From GCA-2728135 sp002728135 (GTDB lineage: Bacteria; Pseudomonadota; Alphaproteobacteria; UBA828), in the NCBI GenBank assembly GCA_963997635.1, contig CAXEND010000004.1, forward strand, positions 62,001 to 126,000: 64,000 bases of DNA, read 5' to 3'. Of the stretch, positions 36,307 through 44,614 are shown in pieces. Position 1 is the first letter of the stretch; each line of letters opens with the position of its first letter. The notes beneath the pieces are model-generated. The model worked only from the letters and a program-made list of their open reading frames with translations. It searched no databases and had not been told where the DNA came from. A program made the position numbers and the translations under genes.

Positions 36307-37155
36307 TCATAATTTTAAAATTAATCCTTCTTTTGCAACTAATGAATTTTTACGAATTCTTTTCAATTTTTTTGAAACATTATCCATAAATTTATCATCA
36401 TGACTAGGATCATGGTGAAAAGCTACATAGGTTTTAGCACATGCATCATCACAAAGCCGAACACCTTCTTCCCATGTAGAATGTCCCCAACCCATACGTT
36501 CAGCATATTCTTCATTAGTATATGTTGCGTCATATATCACTATGTCTGCATTAGATACAAACTCAACTAATTTATTGTAGATTGTCTTATTATTATGCTC
36601 GTGATCAGTGAGATAGCATATACTTTTTCCATTATACTGAATTCTGTATCCAACAGCTTTATCAGGGTGGCTAAGTTCAGTTGTTAGTATGTTTATTTTT
36701 TCTGTTAAAGTAATGCTTTTACCAACAATAAATTCTGAAAAATTTAATTCGGCTTTCATTGTATCTAGATTGACAGGGGTCTTTTTGTTCTCCAGAGACT
36801 TCATTAGAACTTTTTCAGGTGGTAATCTCATATCTGAAGCTGCTGCATATATATTAATTTTAGTAGTCTTTCTTAGTGCAGGCTCGAAGAATGGCCATCC
36901 CCAGATATGGTCATAATGAAAGTGAGTTAAAAATAAATTTAAATTTAAATTATTATTTTTCGAAAGGGCTTGACCTAATTGACAAAGACCAGTTCCTGCA
37001 TCAAAAATTAATGTTGTATCTGCAATTCCAATTTCTAGACAGGAAGTATTTCCACCATATTTTATAGTTGAACTCCCAGGACATGGAATACTTCCACGAA
37101 CACCCCAAAATTTTACAAAAAAATTATCTTTTAGGTCAGTCAAAAAAAACTCCAT
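36307..37155 (-). CDS. MBL-fold metallo-hydrolase
   Basis: Metallo-beta-lactamase fold hydrolase of about 282 residues. FWGVRGSIPCPGSSTIKYGG opens the protein, LIFDAGTGLCQLG follows, and the HxHxDH metal site is FLTHFHYDHIWGW. The later metal ligands are in ELSHPDKAVGYR, YLTDHEH and VAFHHDPSHDD. The opening is like the MBL proteins often linked to cNMP domains or phosphodiesterase activity. ATG 37155 is preferred over TTG 37173. It converges on the GT4/deacetylase pair. A cyclic-nucleotide phosphodiesterase role is possible but unproven. Confidence 0.85.
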   Translation of the reverse strand: MEFFLTDLKDNFFVKFWGVRGSIPCPGSSTIKYGGNTSCLEIGIADTTLIFDAGTGLCQLGQALSKNNNLNLNLFLTHFHYDHIWGWPFFEPALRKTTKINIYAAASDMRLPPEKVLMKSLENKKTPVNLDTMKAELNFSEFIVGKSITLTEKINILTTELSHPDKAVGYRIQYNGKSICYLTDHEHNNKTIYNKLVEFVSNADIVIYDATYTNEEYAERMGWGHSTWEEGVRLCDDACAKTYVAFHHDPSHDDKFMDNVSKKLKRIRKNSLVAKEGLILKL

Positions 37156-37402
37156 AAAAATTCTTAAAAACAAATTAAATTATCGTATATTTTATTTCTA
37201 CTTTTAAAAGAAATCTTTGATTCGTTTTTTATCAAATTGTTGAATATCATTTATCAATTTTCAGAAATATATAGTTTAAGCTAATCTTCTCTAGTTAAAA
37301 TATTCTTTTTTACTGCTATCCATCAAACCCTTCTCCAAATACTGTTATGGTTCACATAATTAATGATTAATATTTTCTGAACTGCAAAAGCTTTGATTGA
37401 AC

Positions 37403-38650
37403 ATGAAAGATAATTCAAAAATTAGTTCAAAAATTTTATCAGATAATTTAAAAACTCGTACTGCTTGGTTTGGAGTCTTCTTAGGTCTGTCCGCTGGGGC
37501 ACTTGCAGCCTTCCATCAATTCAAAATACCCCCTGCAATGCCACTGTTATTGGAAACATATAATTATGATTTAACATTAGCTGGTGGATTTATGTCAGTA
37601 TATGCCGTTTTAGGTATTGCTACATCTGCTTTTCTTGGTATTTGGCTCGAGAAATTTGGAATAAAAATTTATGCTCTTGGAGCAGGTATACTGCTAATAG
37701 TTGGCTCCTTAGTTACTATAAGTTGGCCAAATAATCCTGAAATAGTATTGTTATCAAGAGGTATCGAAGGACTTGGATTCGCTATTTTAGCAATCATTGG
37801 ACCAATAATTGCAATTCAAAACGCAACAGAAAAGCATCGTCCCTTAGCCATTGCTATCTTCGCAAGCTGGATACCTGTTGGACAATTGAGTGCTCTTGGT
37901 GTTGCCCAGCCCGCTATTGCATCAGGACAATGGAGATTTATTTGGTGGATTGGTATAATATTAACTATATTAGTTGTCTTAGGTTTATGGCTGAAATATA
38001 AAAATAACCAAGAAAATAATCCCGTATCATCATCAAAAATAGATAATCACGTATTATTGAAATCTCACCGTATTTCTTTACTGCTTGCAGCAGGAATTTT
38101 CACACTTTGGGCTGCACAGTATTTAGCTATGTCAACTTGGTTACCCCAATACTTAGTTACAGAACGTGGGTTTTCACCTACAGATGCTCTAGTGCCTTAT
38201 GCTATACCAACAGTAATAATAATTTTTTTTAATCTTGTTGGTGGATTTATAATACGTTGGGGGATTCCAATTTTTCCTATCCTCGCATTTGTTTTATCTG
38301 TTCAAGCAAGCTTATGGATAATTTTTGATTCTCTTTCTTCAACATTTTCTGGGATTTTGGCATTAGTGATTTATGGTGCAGCAGCTGGTATAACCCCAAC
38401 TTGCCTATTTTCTATGCCCAATACAATTTTAGGAAAACATGGAAACAACGGTCCAGCATTTGGAATTATCATGACAGGTCGTCATCTTGGTGTCTTAGCT
38501 GGCCCAATCTTACTTCCTCAACTAATACTTATAAATGGTGATTGGGGGTCTGCAGGTTTATTTTTTGGTTTAATAACATTTTTTGCAAGTACTATTACAC
38601 TAGGACTTGCAATAATATTTTTCAGAACAAAAAATAAACTTCAAGATTAG
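37403..38650 (+). CDS. MFS transporter
   Basis: Major facilitator superfamily transporter of about 415 residues with twelve hydrophobic helices. FHQFKIPPAMPLLLETYNYD leads into helix 2. The cytoplasmic loop after it is GIWLEKFGIKIYALGAG, and LLSRGIEGLGFAILAIIGP resembles helix 4 of the cyanate/NNP-type branch. FGIIMTGRHLGVLAGPI lies near the end. Substrate unknown; a CynX/NimT-like anion or drug carrier is one possibility. ATG 37403 is chosen over TTG 37397. The stop overlaps the convergent response-regulator stop by four bases. Confidence 0.85.
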   Translation: MKDNSKISSKILSDNLKTRTAWFGVFLGLSAGALAAFHQFKIPPAMPLLLETYNYDLTLAGGFMSVYAVLGIATSAFLGIWLEKFGIKIYALGAGILLIVGSLVTISWPNNPEIVLLSRGIEGLGFAILAIIGPIIAIQNATEKHRPLAIAIFASWIPVGQLSALGVAQPAIASGQWRFIWWIGIILTILVVLGLWLKYKNNQENNPVSSSKIDNHVLLKSHRISLLLAAGIFTLWAAQYLAMSTWLPQYLVTERGFSPTDALVPYAIPTVIIIFFNLVGGFIIRWGIPIFPILAFVLSVQASLWIIFDSLSSTFSGILALVIYGAAAGITPTCLFSMPNTILGKHGNNGPAFGIIMTGRHLGVLAGPILLPQLILINGDWGSAGLFFGLITFFASTITLGLAIIFFRTKNKLQD

Positions 38651-39330
38651 CACATCAACTTGTATCCCTCAGTTCCAGTTACAACAATTAAAGCATTAGA
38701 TGGGTTTTTTTCTAATTTTTTTCTTAATCGGTAAATATGTGTTTCAAGTGTATGTGTGGTCACTTTTGAATTATAACCCCAGATCTCTTTTAGCAGAGTT
38801 TCTTTAGATACATAGCTACCGTTCGCCCTTGATAAAAGTTTTATTATATCAGTCTCTTTTTCGGTTAATTTTATAACCTTTTGAAATCCTCTTTCCTTTA
38901 TTTCTCCTGAGGCAGGAAAAAAATCGTATCTTCCAATTTTAATTACTAAATCTCTGCTTTGTTCATAATTACTAATTTGATTTTTTATTTCCCTTAATAG
39001 CTCACTAAAACGTATTGGTTTTTTGATATATAGATTCACCCTTTCTTCAAAAATAACGCTAATCTCATCATTTGTATCCATGAGGCAGATAATTGGTATT
39101 TTAGACTTACTCATGAGAATTGATTCTCTAAATTTCTTTTGATTAGCATGTAAAAGTTTTAAATCTGCAATGAATAAATCAAACGTTTTCATTTTAAGAT
39201 GTTCAAGCACCTCGTGAAATGTATGTGCCTCAATAGCTGTAAACTCTTTTTCAATCTCTAACTGTTCCATGAGCGAATAACGCAATGACTCGTCATTTTC
39301 AGTGATTAAAATTTTCTTATTAAGATTCAT
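38647..39330 (-). CDS. OmpR-family response regulator, orphan, with atypical receiver
   Basis: About 227 residues. The N-terminal receiver has the phospho-acceptor aspartate in LFIADLKLL and the conserved lysine in LYIKKPIRF. The acidic pair at the start is E-N (ILITENDESLR) and the switch Thr/Ser in strand 4 appears replaced by methionine (PIICLMDTND). The C-terminal winged helix is clear: LTEKETDIIKLLSRANGSYV, ETLLKEIWGYNS and HIYRLRKKLEK, ending TGTEGYKL. No histidine kinase is nearby. The altered residues hint at weak or phosphorylation-independent control. Target unknown. Confidence 0.85.
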   Translation of the reverse strand: MNLNKKILITENDESLRYSLMEQLEIEKEFTAIEAHTFHEVLEHLKMKTFDLFIADLKLLHANQKKFRESILMSKSKIPIICLMDTNDEISVIFEERVNLYIKKPIRFSELLREIKNQISNYEQSRDLVIKIGRYDFFPASGEIKERGFQKVIKLTEKETDIIKLLSRANGSYVSKETLLKEIWGYNSKVTTHTLETHIYRLRKKLEKNPSNALIVVTGTEGYKLMC

Positions 39331-39454
39331 CAACTTAAACTTTATAGTTAAGATTACATCTGGAATAAAAAGATTCAGTTATTGCCTTATGCTAATCCTT
39401 AAATAATAACTAATGGTTATTTGTCATTTGACTTAAATTAATTTTTAATTATTT

Positions 39455-40150
39455 CTACTTATTACGAGATCCAAAAATAGCTGATCCAACCCTAACCTGA
39501 GTAGCACCAAAGCTTATAGCTGTTTGATAATCTCGACTCATTCCCATACTTAATTCAGCAAGTTTATTTTTTTTTGCAATTTCAAATAAAAAAGCAAAGT
39601 ATGGCCCTGGGTCTTTATCTGCTGGAGGAATGCACATCAAACCTATAACAGGGATCTTATGTTCATTAATACAAAATTTTACAAATTCATTCGTTTGATT
39701 CGGGGAAATTCCAGTTTTTTGAGATTCTTCACCTATGTTTACCTGCACGAAACATTCCAATCGATTACCAGTTCTATCAAATTCTTTTGCTAAAACCTCT
39801 GCAAGTTTTCTCCTGTCTAATGAATGAATTGTATTAAATATTGATACGGCATCACGAACCTTGTTCGTCTGTAATGGCCCTATTAAATGTAGTTTTATAT
39901 CTGGGTGTTTTTTACAAATATCTGGCCACTTCGATAAAGTTTCTTGAACACGATTTTCTCCAAAGTCCCTGTGTCCACTTTTTATAACATCCAAGATTTT
40001 GTTAGATTCAACATTTTTTGAAACTGCTATTAGTTTTATTCTATCTTGATTCCTATTAGCCTGTATTTTAGCAGATTCAATTGTTTCTAGGATTGGACTT
40101 ATTAATGATGTACTATCGTAAAAATCAGATTGCACCTTTTCTAAAGACAT
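39455..40150 (-). CDS. YggS/PLPBP-family pyridoxal-phosphate-binding protein
   Basis: PLP homeostasis protein with an alanine-racemase-like barrel and no known catalytic activity. The PLP lysine is in IKLIAVSKNVES. GHRDFGENRVQETLSKWP, LHLIGPLQTNKVRDAV, FVQVNIGEESQKTGI and the phosphate-binding end LSMGMSRDYQTAISFGATQV with VRVGSAIFG are all present. The length of 231 residues is typical. It is divergent from the ThiE-like gene with only 42 bases between them, so they may share a control region. Confidence 0.93.
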   Translation of the reverse strand: MSLEKVQSDFYDSTSLISPILETIESAKIQANRNQDRIKLIAVSKNVESNKILDVIKSGHRDFGENRVQETLSKWPDICKKHPDIKLHLIGPLQTNKVRDAVSIFNTIHSLDRRKLAEVLAKEFDRTGNRLECFVQVNIGEESQKTGISPNQTNEFVKFCINEHKIPVIGLMCIPPADKDPGPYFAFLFEIAKKNKLAELSMGMSRDYQTAISFGATQVRVGSAIFGSRNK

Positions 40151-40192
40151 GTCAGCCTCACACTAAAAACCTAAATAGGGTATTTTGATACT

Positions 40193-40807
40193 ATGACGTT
40201 AACAGAGGTTTCTACACAGCTCAATTCTATAAACAACAATAAATTACCACCAATATTTTTTTTAACTGATATGAATAAATTTAAAAATCCTGAGGTAATA
40301 TGTCAGCAATTACCAACTGGAAGTGGGGTGATTTTTAGAGATTACGAGATTTCTGATAGAAAACTTAGAGCAAATACTTTAGCTAAAGTTTGTGCAGAAC
40401 ACGGGCTAATTTTGTTTATTGGTGAAGATAGGGACTTAGCTCTTTCTGTAGGAGCTGATGGTGTGCATTATAAAGAAAATACAATTACATCAGCTCTTAA
40501 GAGCATGAAAGATAAAAAATTAATTGTAACTGCTGCTACTCATACGTTTAATTCAATACTCATGGCTAAGGAAGCAGGTGCCGATGCCGTTCTACTATCA
40601 CCTGTATTTAGAACCAAATCTCATCCAGAAGCTACGCCCTTGGGAATCTCAAAGTTTCGTGATTGGACTAATAGATCTCCATTGCCGGTGTATGCTCTAG
40701 GGGGGATAAGTTCAGATAACGCTCATAAATTATTATCAACTAAAGCGATCGGCATAGCAGCCATTGAAGGAGTAATTAGAGAGTTTTATCCTTCTGAGAA
40801 GTCTTGA
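40193..40807 (+). CDS. Thiamine phosphate synthase/TenI family protein
   Basis: A TIM-barrel protein of 204 residues. FFLTDMNKFKNPE opens it, LSVGADGVHYKE gives the phosphate loop, and AATHTFNSILMAKEAGADA leads into LLSPVFRTKSHPEA and YALGGISSDNAHKLL. ThiE joins HMP-PP and thiazole-P; TenI-like paralogues aromatise the thiazole. The usual ThiE beginning with Q-Y-R-K contacts is weakly kept here and other thi genes are absent, so TenI is at least as likely. Its end overlaps cysNC by 22 bases. Confidence 0.8.
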   Translation: MTLTEVSTQLNSINNNKLPPIFFLTDMNKFKNPEVICQQLPTGSGVIFRDYEISDRKLRANTLAKVCAEHGLILFIGEDRDLALSVGADGVHYKENTITSALKSMKDKKLIVTAATHTFNSILMAKEAGADAVLLSPVFRTKSHPEATPLGISKFRDWTNRSPLPVYALGGISSDNAHKLLSTKAIGIAAIEGVIREFYPSEKS

Positions 40808-42720
40808 AATTTTCTCAAAATGTATTGGACAAGAACATCAACGCTTTGCTCTAATGACTGATCATCTGTATCAACAATTAAATCTGGTTTTTCAGGTTCT
40901 TCATAAGGTGCTGAAATACCAGTAAAATCACTTACCTCTCCTGCTCTAGCCCGCTTATAAAGACCTTTTGGATCTCTTTCTTCACAAACTTCTAGAGATG
41001 CTCTAACAAATACCTCATGAAATGGGCCCTCGCTATTGATTCTTTCCATAGCCCCACGTGCTCGATCTCTATCTGCTCTATATGGTGAAATAAATGCTGT
41101 AATTACAACCATTCCAGCATCAGCAAATAAGGCTGCAACTTCTCCTACTCTACGTATATTCTCGGCCCTGTCCTCAGGAGAAAATGAAAGATTTGAGTTC
41201 AAACCCGAACGTACGTTGTCACCGTCAAGAAGATAAACACTATACCCCTTTTTGAATAGTAATCGTTCTGCCTCAAGAGCAATACTTGATTTTCCTGCTC
41301 CGGAAAGGCCCGTCAGCCAAACAACACCTCCATAGTGACCGTTTCTCTGTACACGTGTCACAACAGGAACTCTATGTCCTACAGCATACAGGTTTGTCCC
41401 TTTTTCTGTGATTAAATCACGTTGATCAGGATAACCCTTCATGCTGATAACACCACCAGCAACTATATCATTAGAATTAAGTAGTACAAAACGACCAGTG
41501 TGTTTATTTTTAGAAAATTCATCTATTGCAAGCATCGAGCGTGATCTAAAAATTACCTCTGCAATATCATTACGTTTTACTTGAAGATGTTCTGTGATTT
41601 CTTTTCCTGCAGATAAATCATCCGTATCAATTACTCTATCAATTTCTTGTACTTTTACAGACGTCTCAAAAGTATTAATTCGTAGTTTATATTCTTCACC
41701 AACCTTAAGAGGTTTTTGTGCTAACCAAAATAGATGGGACCGGAAAACATTACTTTCTAACGGCGGGCTTGAGATATGGCTCATTAATTCTCCACGCTCA
41801 ATAAATAACTGTTCCTTAAGAGTTATACCTACAGATTCACCTTGTTTAGCTCTACTTTTTGAAAAGTCCTCTGGCCAAGTAATTATATTTTTTATTTGAG
41901 CTTTACGATTCGAAGGAGAAAAAATCACATTATCTCCTGATTTTAAAACTCCACATGTAACTTTTCCAGCTATGATTCTTCTAGAGTCAAAATGATAAAT
42001 ATCTTGTACTGGCATTCTTAAAGGTGAGTTTTCAAGATCATTCAAGATTTCGAGTGTATCAAAAGATTCTAAGACTGTAGGGCCTACATACCAACTCATC
42101 TTTTTTGATTTTTGAACTATATTATCTCCCTCACGGGCTATTATTGGAACAATACTAATTACTTTTAATCCCAAATTATCAAAATATTCTTTGACTTCCT
42201 TTTGAACTCTATCAAATTCACTTTGATTATATTGAACCAGATCCATTTTATTTACAGCAACAACAACATTACTTATACCGAGCATATTTAGGATATATGT
42301 ATGCCGACGTGATTGCTCTCGAAGACCCTCAGAACCGTCTATTACAAGTAAAGCCACGTCGCAACTTGCAGAACCAGAAATCATATTTTTGATAAATTCT
42401 TTATGGCCTGGTGCATCTACAATCACGTAATTTCTTTTTGTAGATTTAAACCAGATATGTGCTGCATCAATTGTTATAGCCTGATCTCGCTCAGCTTGAA
42501 AGGCATCCATCACAAAAGCAAATTCAAAAGGCATTCCTCTACGTTCTGACATTGCCTTAATTGCTTCAAATTTTCCCTCTGGTAACGATCCCGTATCATG
42601 TAAAAGTCTACCAACTAGTGTACTTTTGCCATGGTCAACGTGACCAACAATTGCAATTTTAACCTGATGGAGAGTTTGATTCTTAGGTAGTTTTATTGAT
42701 TTTTTTTTGTTTTTATTCAT
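40786..42720 (-). CDS. cysNC: Bifunctional sulfate adenylyltransferase subunit 1 / APS kinase
   Basis: The N-terminal two thirds is the GTPase subunit of ATP sulfurylase, an EF-Tu-like fold: GHVDHGKSTLVGRLLHDTG, the switch region RDQAITIDAAHIWF, VDAPGHKEFIKNM and VAVNKMDLV. The C-terminal part is APS kinase with GLSGAGKSSIALEAERLLF, DGDNVRSGLN and FISPYRADRDRAR. Together with CysD it turns sulfate into PAPS. The length of 644 residues is right for the fusion. It starts 12 bases after cysD. No PAPS reductase is in the window, so the PAPS may serve sulfotransferases. Confidence 0.95.
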   Translation of the reverse strand: MNKNKKKSIKLPKNQTLHQVKIAIVGHVDHGKSTLVGRLLHDTGSLPEGKFEAIKAMSERRGMPFEFAFVMDAFQAERDQAITIDAAHIWFKSTKRNYVIVDAPGHKEFIKNMISGSASCDVALLVIDGSEGLREQSRRHTYILNMLGISNVVVAVNKMDLVQYNQSEFDRVQKEVKEYFDNLGLKVISIVPIIAREGDNIVQKSKKMSWYVGPTVLESFDTLEILNDLENSPLRMPVQDIYHFDSRRIIAGKVTCGVLKSGDNVIFSPSNRKAQIKNIITWPEDFSKSRAKQGESVGITLKEQLFIERGELMSHISSPPLESNVFRSHLFWLAQKPLKVGEEYKLRINTFETSVKVQEIDRVIDTDDLSAGKEITEHLQVKRNDIAEVIFRSRSMLAIDEFSKNKHTGRFVLLNSNDIVAGGVISMKGYPDQRDLITEKGTNLYAVGHRVPVVTRVQRNGHYGGVVWLTGLSGAGKSSIALEAERLLFKKGYSVYLLDGDNVRSGLNSNLSFSPEDRAENIRRVGEVAALFADAGMVVITAFISPYRADRDRARGAMERINSEGPFHEVFVRASLEVCEERDPKGLYKRARAGEVSDFTGISAPYEEPEKPDLIVDTDDQSLEQSVDVLVQYILRKFQDFSEG

Positions 42721-42732
42721 GGTTTTGAAACT

Positions 42733-43530
42733 CTACATATAACCATCTGCTCTGAGTCGCTCAAAGGCATCTTCTGATTCATGGTCCATAGCTCTACCAG
42801 ATCTTTCTGCGGTTCTTGTTGTCTTAAGTTCCTCTATAACCTCACTAACTGTTTGTGCATTACTTTCTATTGGGTGTGTAATGTCTGAGTCACCCAATGA
42901 CCTATATCTCTTGCCTTTATTTGCAAAATATAAAGAAATCATTGGAAGTCCTTCTCGTTCTGAATAACGCCAAATGTCTAACTCTGACCAATGTAACAAC
43001 GGATGAATTCTGATGTGTGTATCGTCTGGAAAATCAGTTTTATATTGATCCCAAAATTCTGGGGGCTGATCTTTAAAATTCCAATTTCCTTCTCCACCCC
43101 TTGGACTAAAATATCGCTCCTTAGACCTAGTGCTCTCCTCGTCCCTTCTTATGCCCGCAAAAAGGCCTTTATATCCCTCTTGTTCTATCAATAATTTCAG
43201 CCCTGCTGTTTTCCTGGCAGCCGACCTAGCAGCTGGTGGCAAACTTGGATCAATTTCTGATACTGGTGGGCACATGGAAGTAACAAGGTTCAAATTCCAT
43301 TCTTTTGAATAGAAATCTCTAAATTGATACATTTCCTTAAATTTCTTCCCTGTATCAACATGACATACGGGAAAGGGTACATTGCCAAAAAAAGCTTTAC
43401 GACACAACCAAACCATGACGTTAGAATCTTTTCCAAGAGACCATAGTAGGGCTAGTTTATCAATTCGATTAAATGCTTCCCTAATTATGTAAATACTTTG
43501 GCTTTCAAGAGAATCCAGATGATCCATCAT
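42733..43530 (-). CDS. cysD: Sulfate adenylyltransferase subunit 2
   Basis: Catalytic subunit that makes APS from ATP and sulfate, with CysN hydrolysing GTP. The PP-loop is LLWSLGKDSNVMVWLCRKAF. HVDTGKKFKEMYQFRDFY, GIRRDEESTRSKERYFSPRG and ESNAQTVSEVIEEL with GRAMDHESEDAFERL follow. At 265 residues it is shorter than E. coli CysD because the internal loop before FRTLG is reduced (KRYRSLGDSDITHP here). This is the shorter form also seen in other alphaproteobacteria, not a truncation. Confidence 0.94.
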   Translation of the reverse strand: MMDHLDSLESQSIYIIREAFNRIDKLALLWSLGKDSNVMVWLCRKAFFGNVPFPVCHVDTGKKFKEMYQFRDFYSKEWNLNLVTSMCPPVSEIDPSLPPAARSAARKTAGLKLLIEQEGYKGLFAGIRRDEESTRSKERYFSPRGGEGNWNFKDQPPEFWDQYKTDFPDDTHIRIHPLLHWSELDIWRYSEREGLPMISLYFANKGKRYRSLGDSDITHPIESNAQTVSEVIEELKTTRTAERSGRAMDHESEDAFERLRADGYM

Positions 43531-43611
43531 CTTATATTTTACCTTATAAAAGTGCTAATTATAATTATATAACATAAAACTTATGTTTATAAAGTATTAA
43601 CATAAAAATTT

Positions 43612-44448
43612 TTAAAAACCATCAGGTATATAATTAAATCTCAACATCTGCTCCCTATGAGCTTTTATGACCTCCTTTACCTGATCATCAGATAGAGTTT
43701 TACGCCATCCATCAGCCGTTCCTTGCCTAAAAAACATATCTTGAACTGGTGTACGTTCTATAAAACCTTTTCTTTTTTCCTGAGCTTTCAAAATTTTAAA
43801 AGATGAAAATTTAATTGCTCTTTTTAATCGATCACGGGGTGGGTTTAGACCCATAAACTTTGCAACATTTCCAAATGTTTGAGTTGGCCTCATTTGCATA
43901 TCTTCATATTTAATAACATGAAGTAACTCACTACTCATTTGTGTCCAACTTTTCACATGAGTAGACCAATCACAATAAATCTCCGGAACATGTGTTTCAC
44001 TTCTAGGCGATTGAAAATTCGGTGTAGACATTCCTTCAATCATTTTATTTATACTGACACCTAAATGATCAGCGTAAGAAATAACAATATCGAGAGGATT
44101 CCTTACAATATATATAGCGGCATCCGACAAATGAGGAGTAATCATTGGTACTCCAGCATTTTCAACCATTGCGTTATGGGTTTTAACCAACACTGAGTCT
44201 GTTGAAAGGGATGCAATACGTGCGTGTGCTTTAGGCCGTTGTTCTGCAATCTCACTTGGGGATAATTCTGATAGAGTTGATTTGTCGCCCAACCGAAACC
44301 ACTTACCGTTGCTATCACCATGTGTGAGTTCAGACATCTGATTAATGTCAAAGGGTTGTTTTGCATTGGTGAGTAGATTATGCATAAAAGCCCTTAGCCA
44401 CGTATTTCCTGATTTTGGATAAGAAGCTAGCCACAAAATGCCATTCAT
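43612..44448 (-). CDS. PAPS-dependent sulfotransferase
   Basis: Sulfotransfer_1-type enzyme of 278 residues. The 5'-phosphosulfate loop is WLASYPKSGNTWLRAFMHNL near residue 6 and the 3'-phosphate loop is YIVRNPLDIVISYADHLG. VIKYEDMQMRPTQTF and the C-terminal GTADGWRKTLSDDQV are also typical of the family. There is no signal peptide. It lies upstream of cysD on the same strand (81 bases), so sulfotransferase and PAPS synthesis are probably co-expressed. The acceptor, perhaps a glycan or lipid, is unknown. Confidence 0.93.
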   Translation of the reverse strand: MNGILWLASYPKSGNTWLRAFMHNLLTNAKQPFDINQMSELTHGDSNGKWFRLGDKSTLSELSPSEIAEQRPKAHARIASLSTDSVLVKTHNAMVENAGVPMITPHLSDAAIYIVRNPLDIVISYADHLGVSINKMIEGMSTPNFQSPRSETHVPEIYCDWSTHVKSWTQMSSELLHVIKYEDMQMRPTQTFGNVAKFMGLNPPRDRLKRAIKFSSFKILKAQEKRKGFIERTPVQDMFFRQGTADGWRKTLSDDQVKEVIKAHREQMLRFNYIPDGF

Positions 44449-44560
44449 TTTTTTCCCCTATGCAAAAAACATCGTAAAATATGAAGAATTTACACTCTGT
44501 ATATTTTACCACTGAATTAAACTTAGATTCAGTCATCTATATTTAATTGAGATCTAAATG

Positions 44561-44588
44561 AAAAAAGAGGCGGCTTTCGCCGCCTCTT
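44561..44588 (-). terminator. Rho-independent terminator of the porin gene
   Basis: GAGGCGGC and GCCGCCTC form an eight-base GC-rich stem around TTTC. On the minus strand it is followed by a run of T (the A-run at 44561-44566), 27 bases past the porin stop. It is the clearest hairpin terminator in the window. Confidence 0.9.
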
Positions 44589-44614
44589 CCTAATGAATTC
44601 ATATACTTGATGTA

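Noticed and set aside
43130..43312. Candidate small frames on the plus strand in the cysD region
   Set aside because: Antisense to conserved CysD motifs with no independent support.
42733..43530. CysD looks truncated (265 against about 300 residues)
   Set aside because: All motifs and both ends are present; it is the known shorter form with a reduced internal loop.
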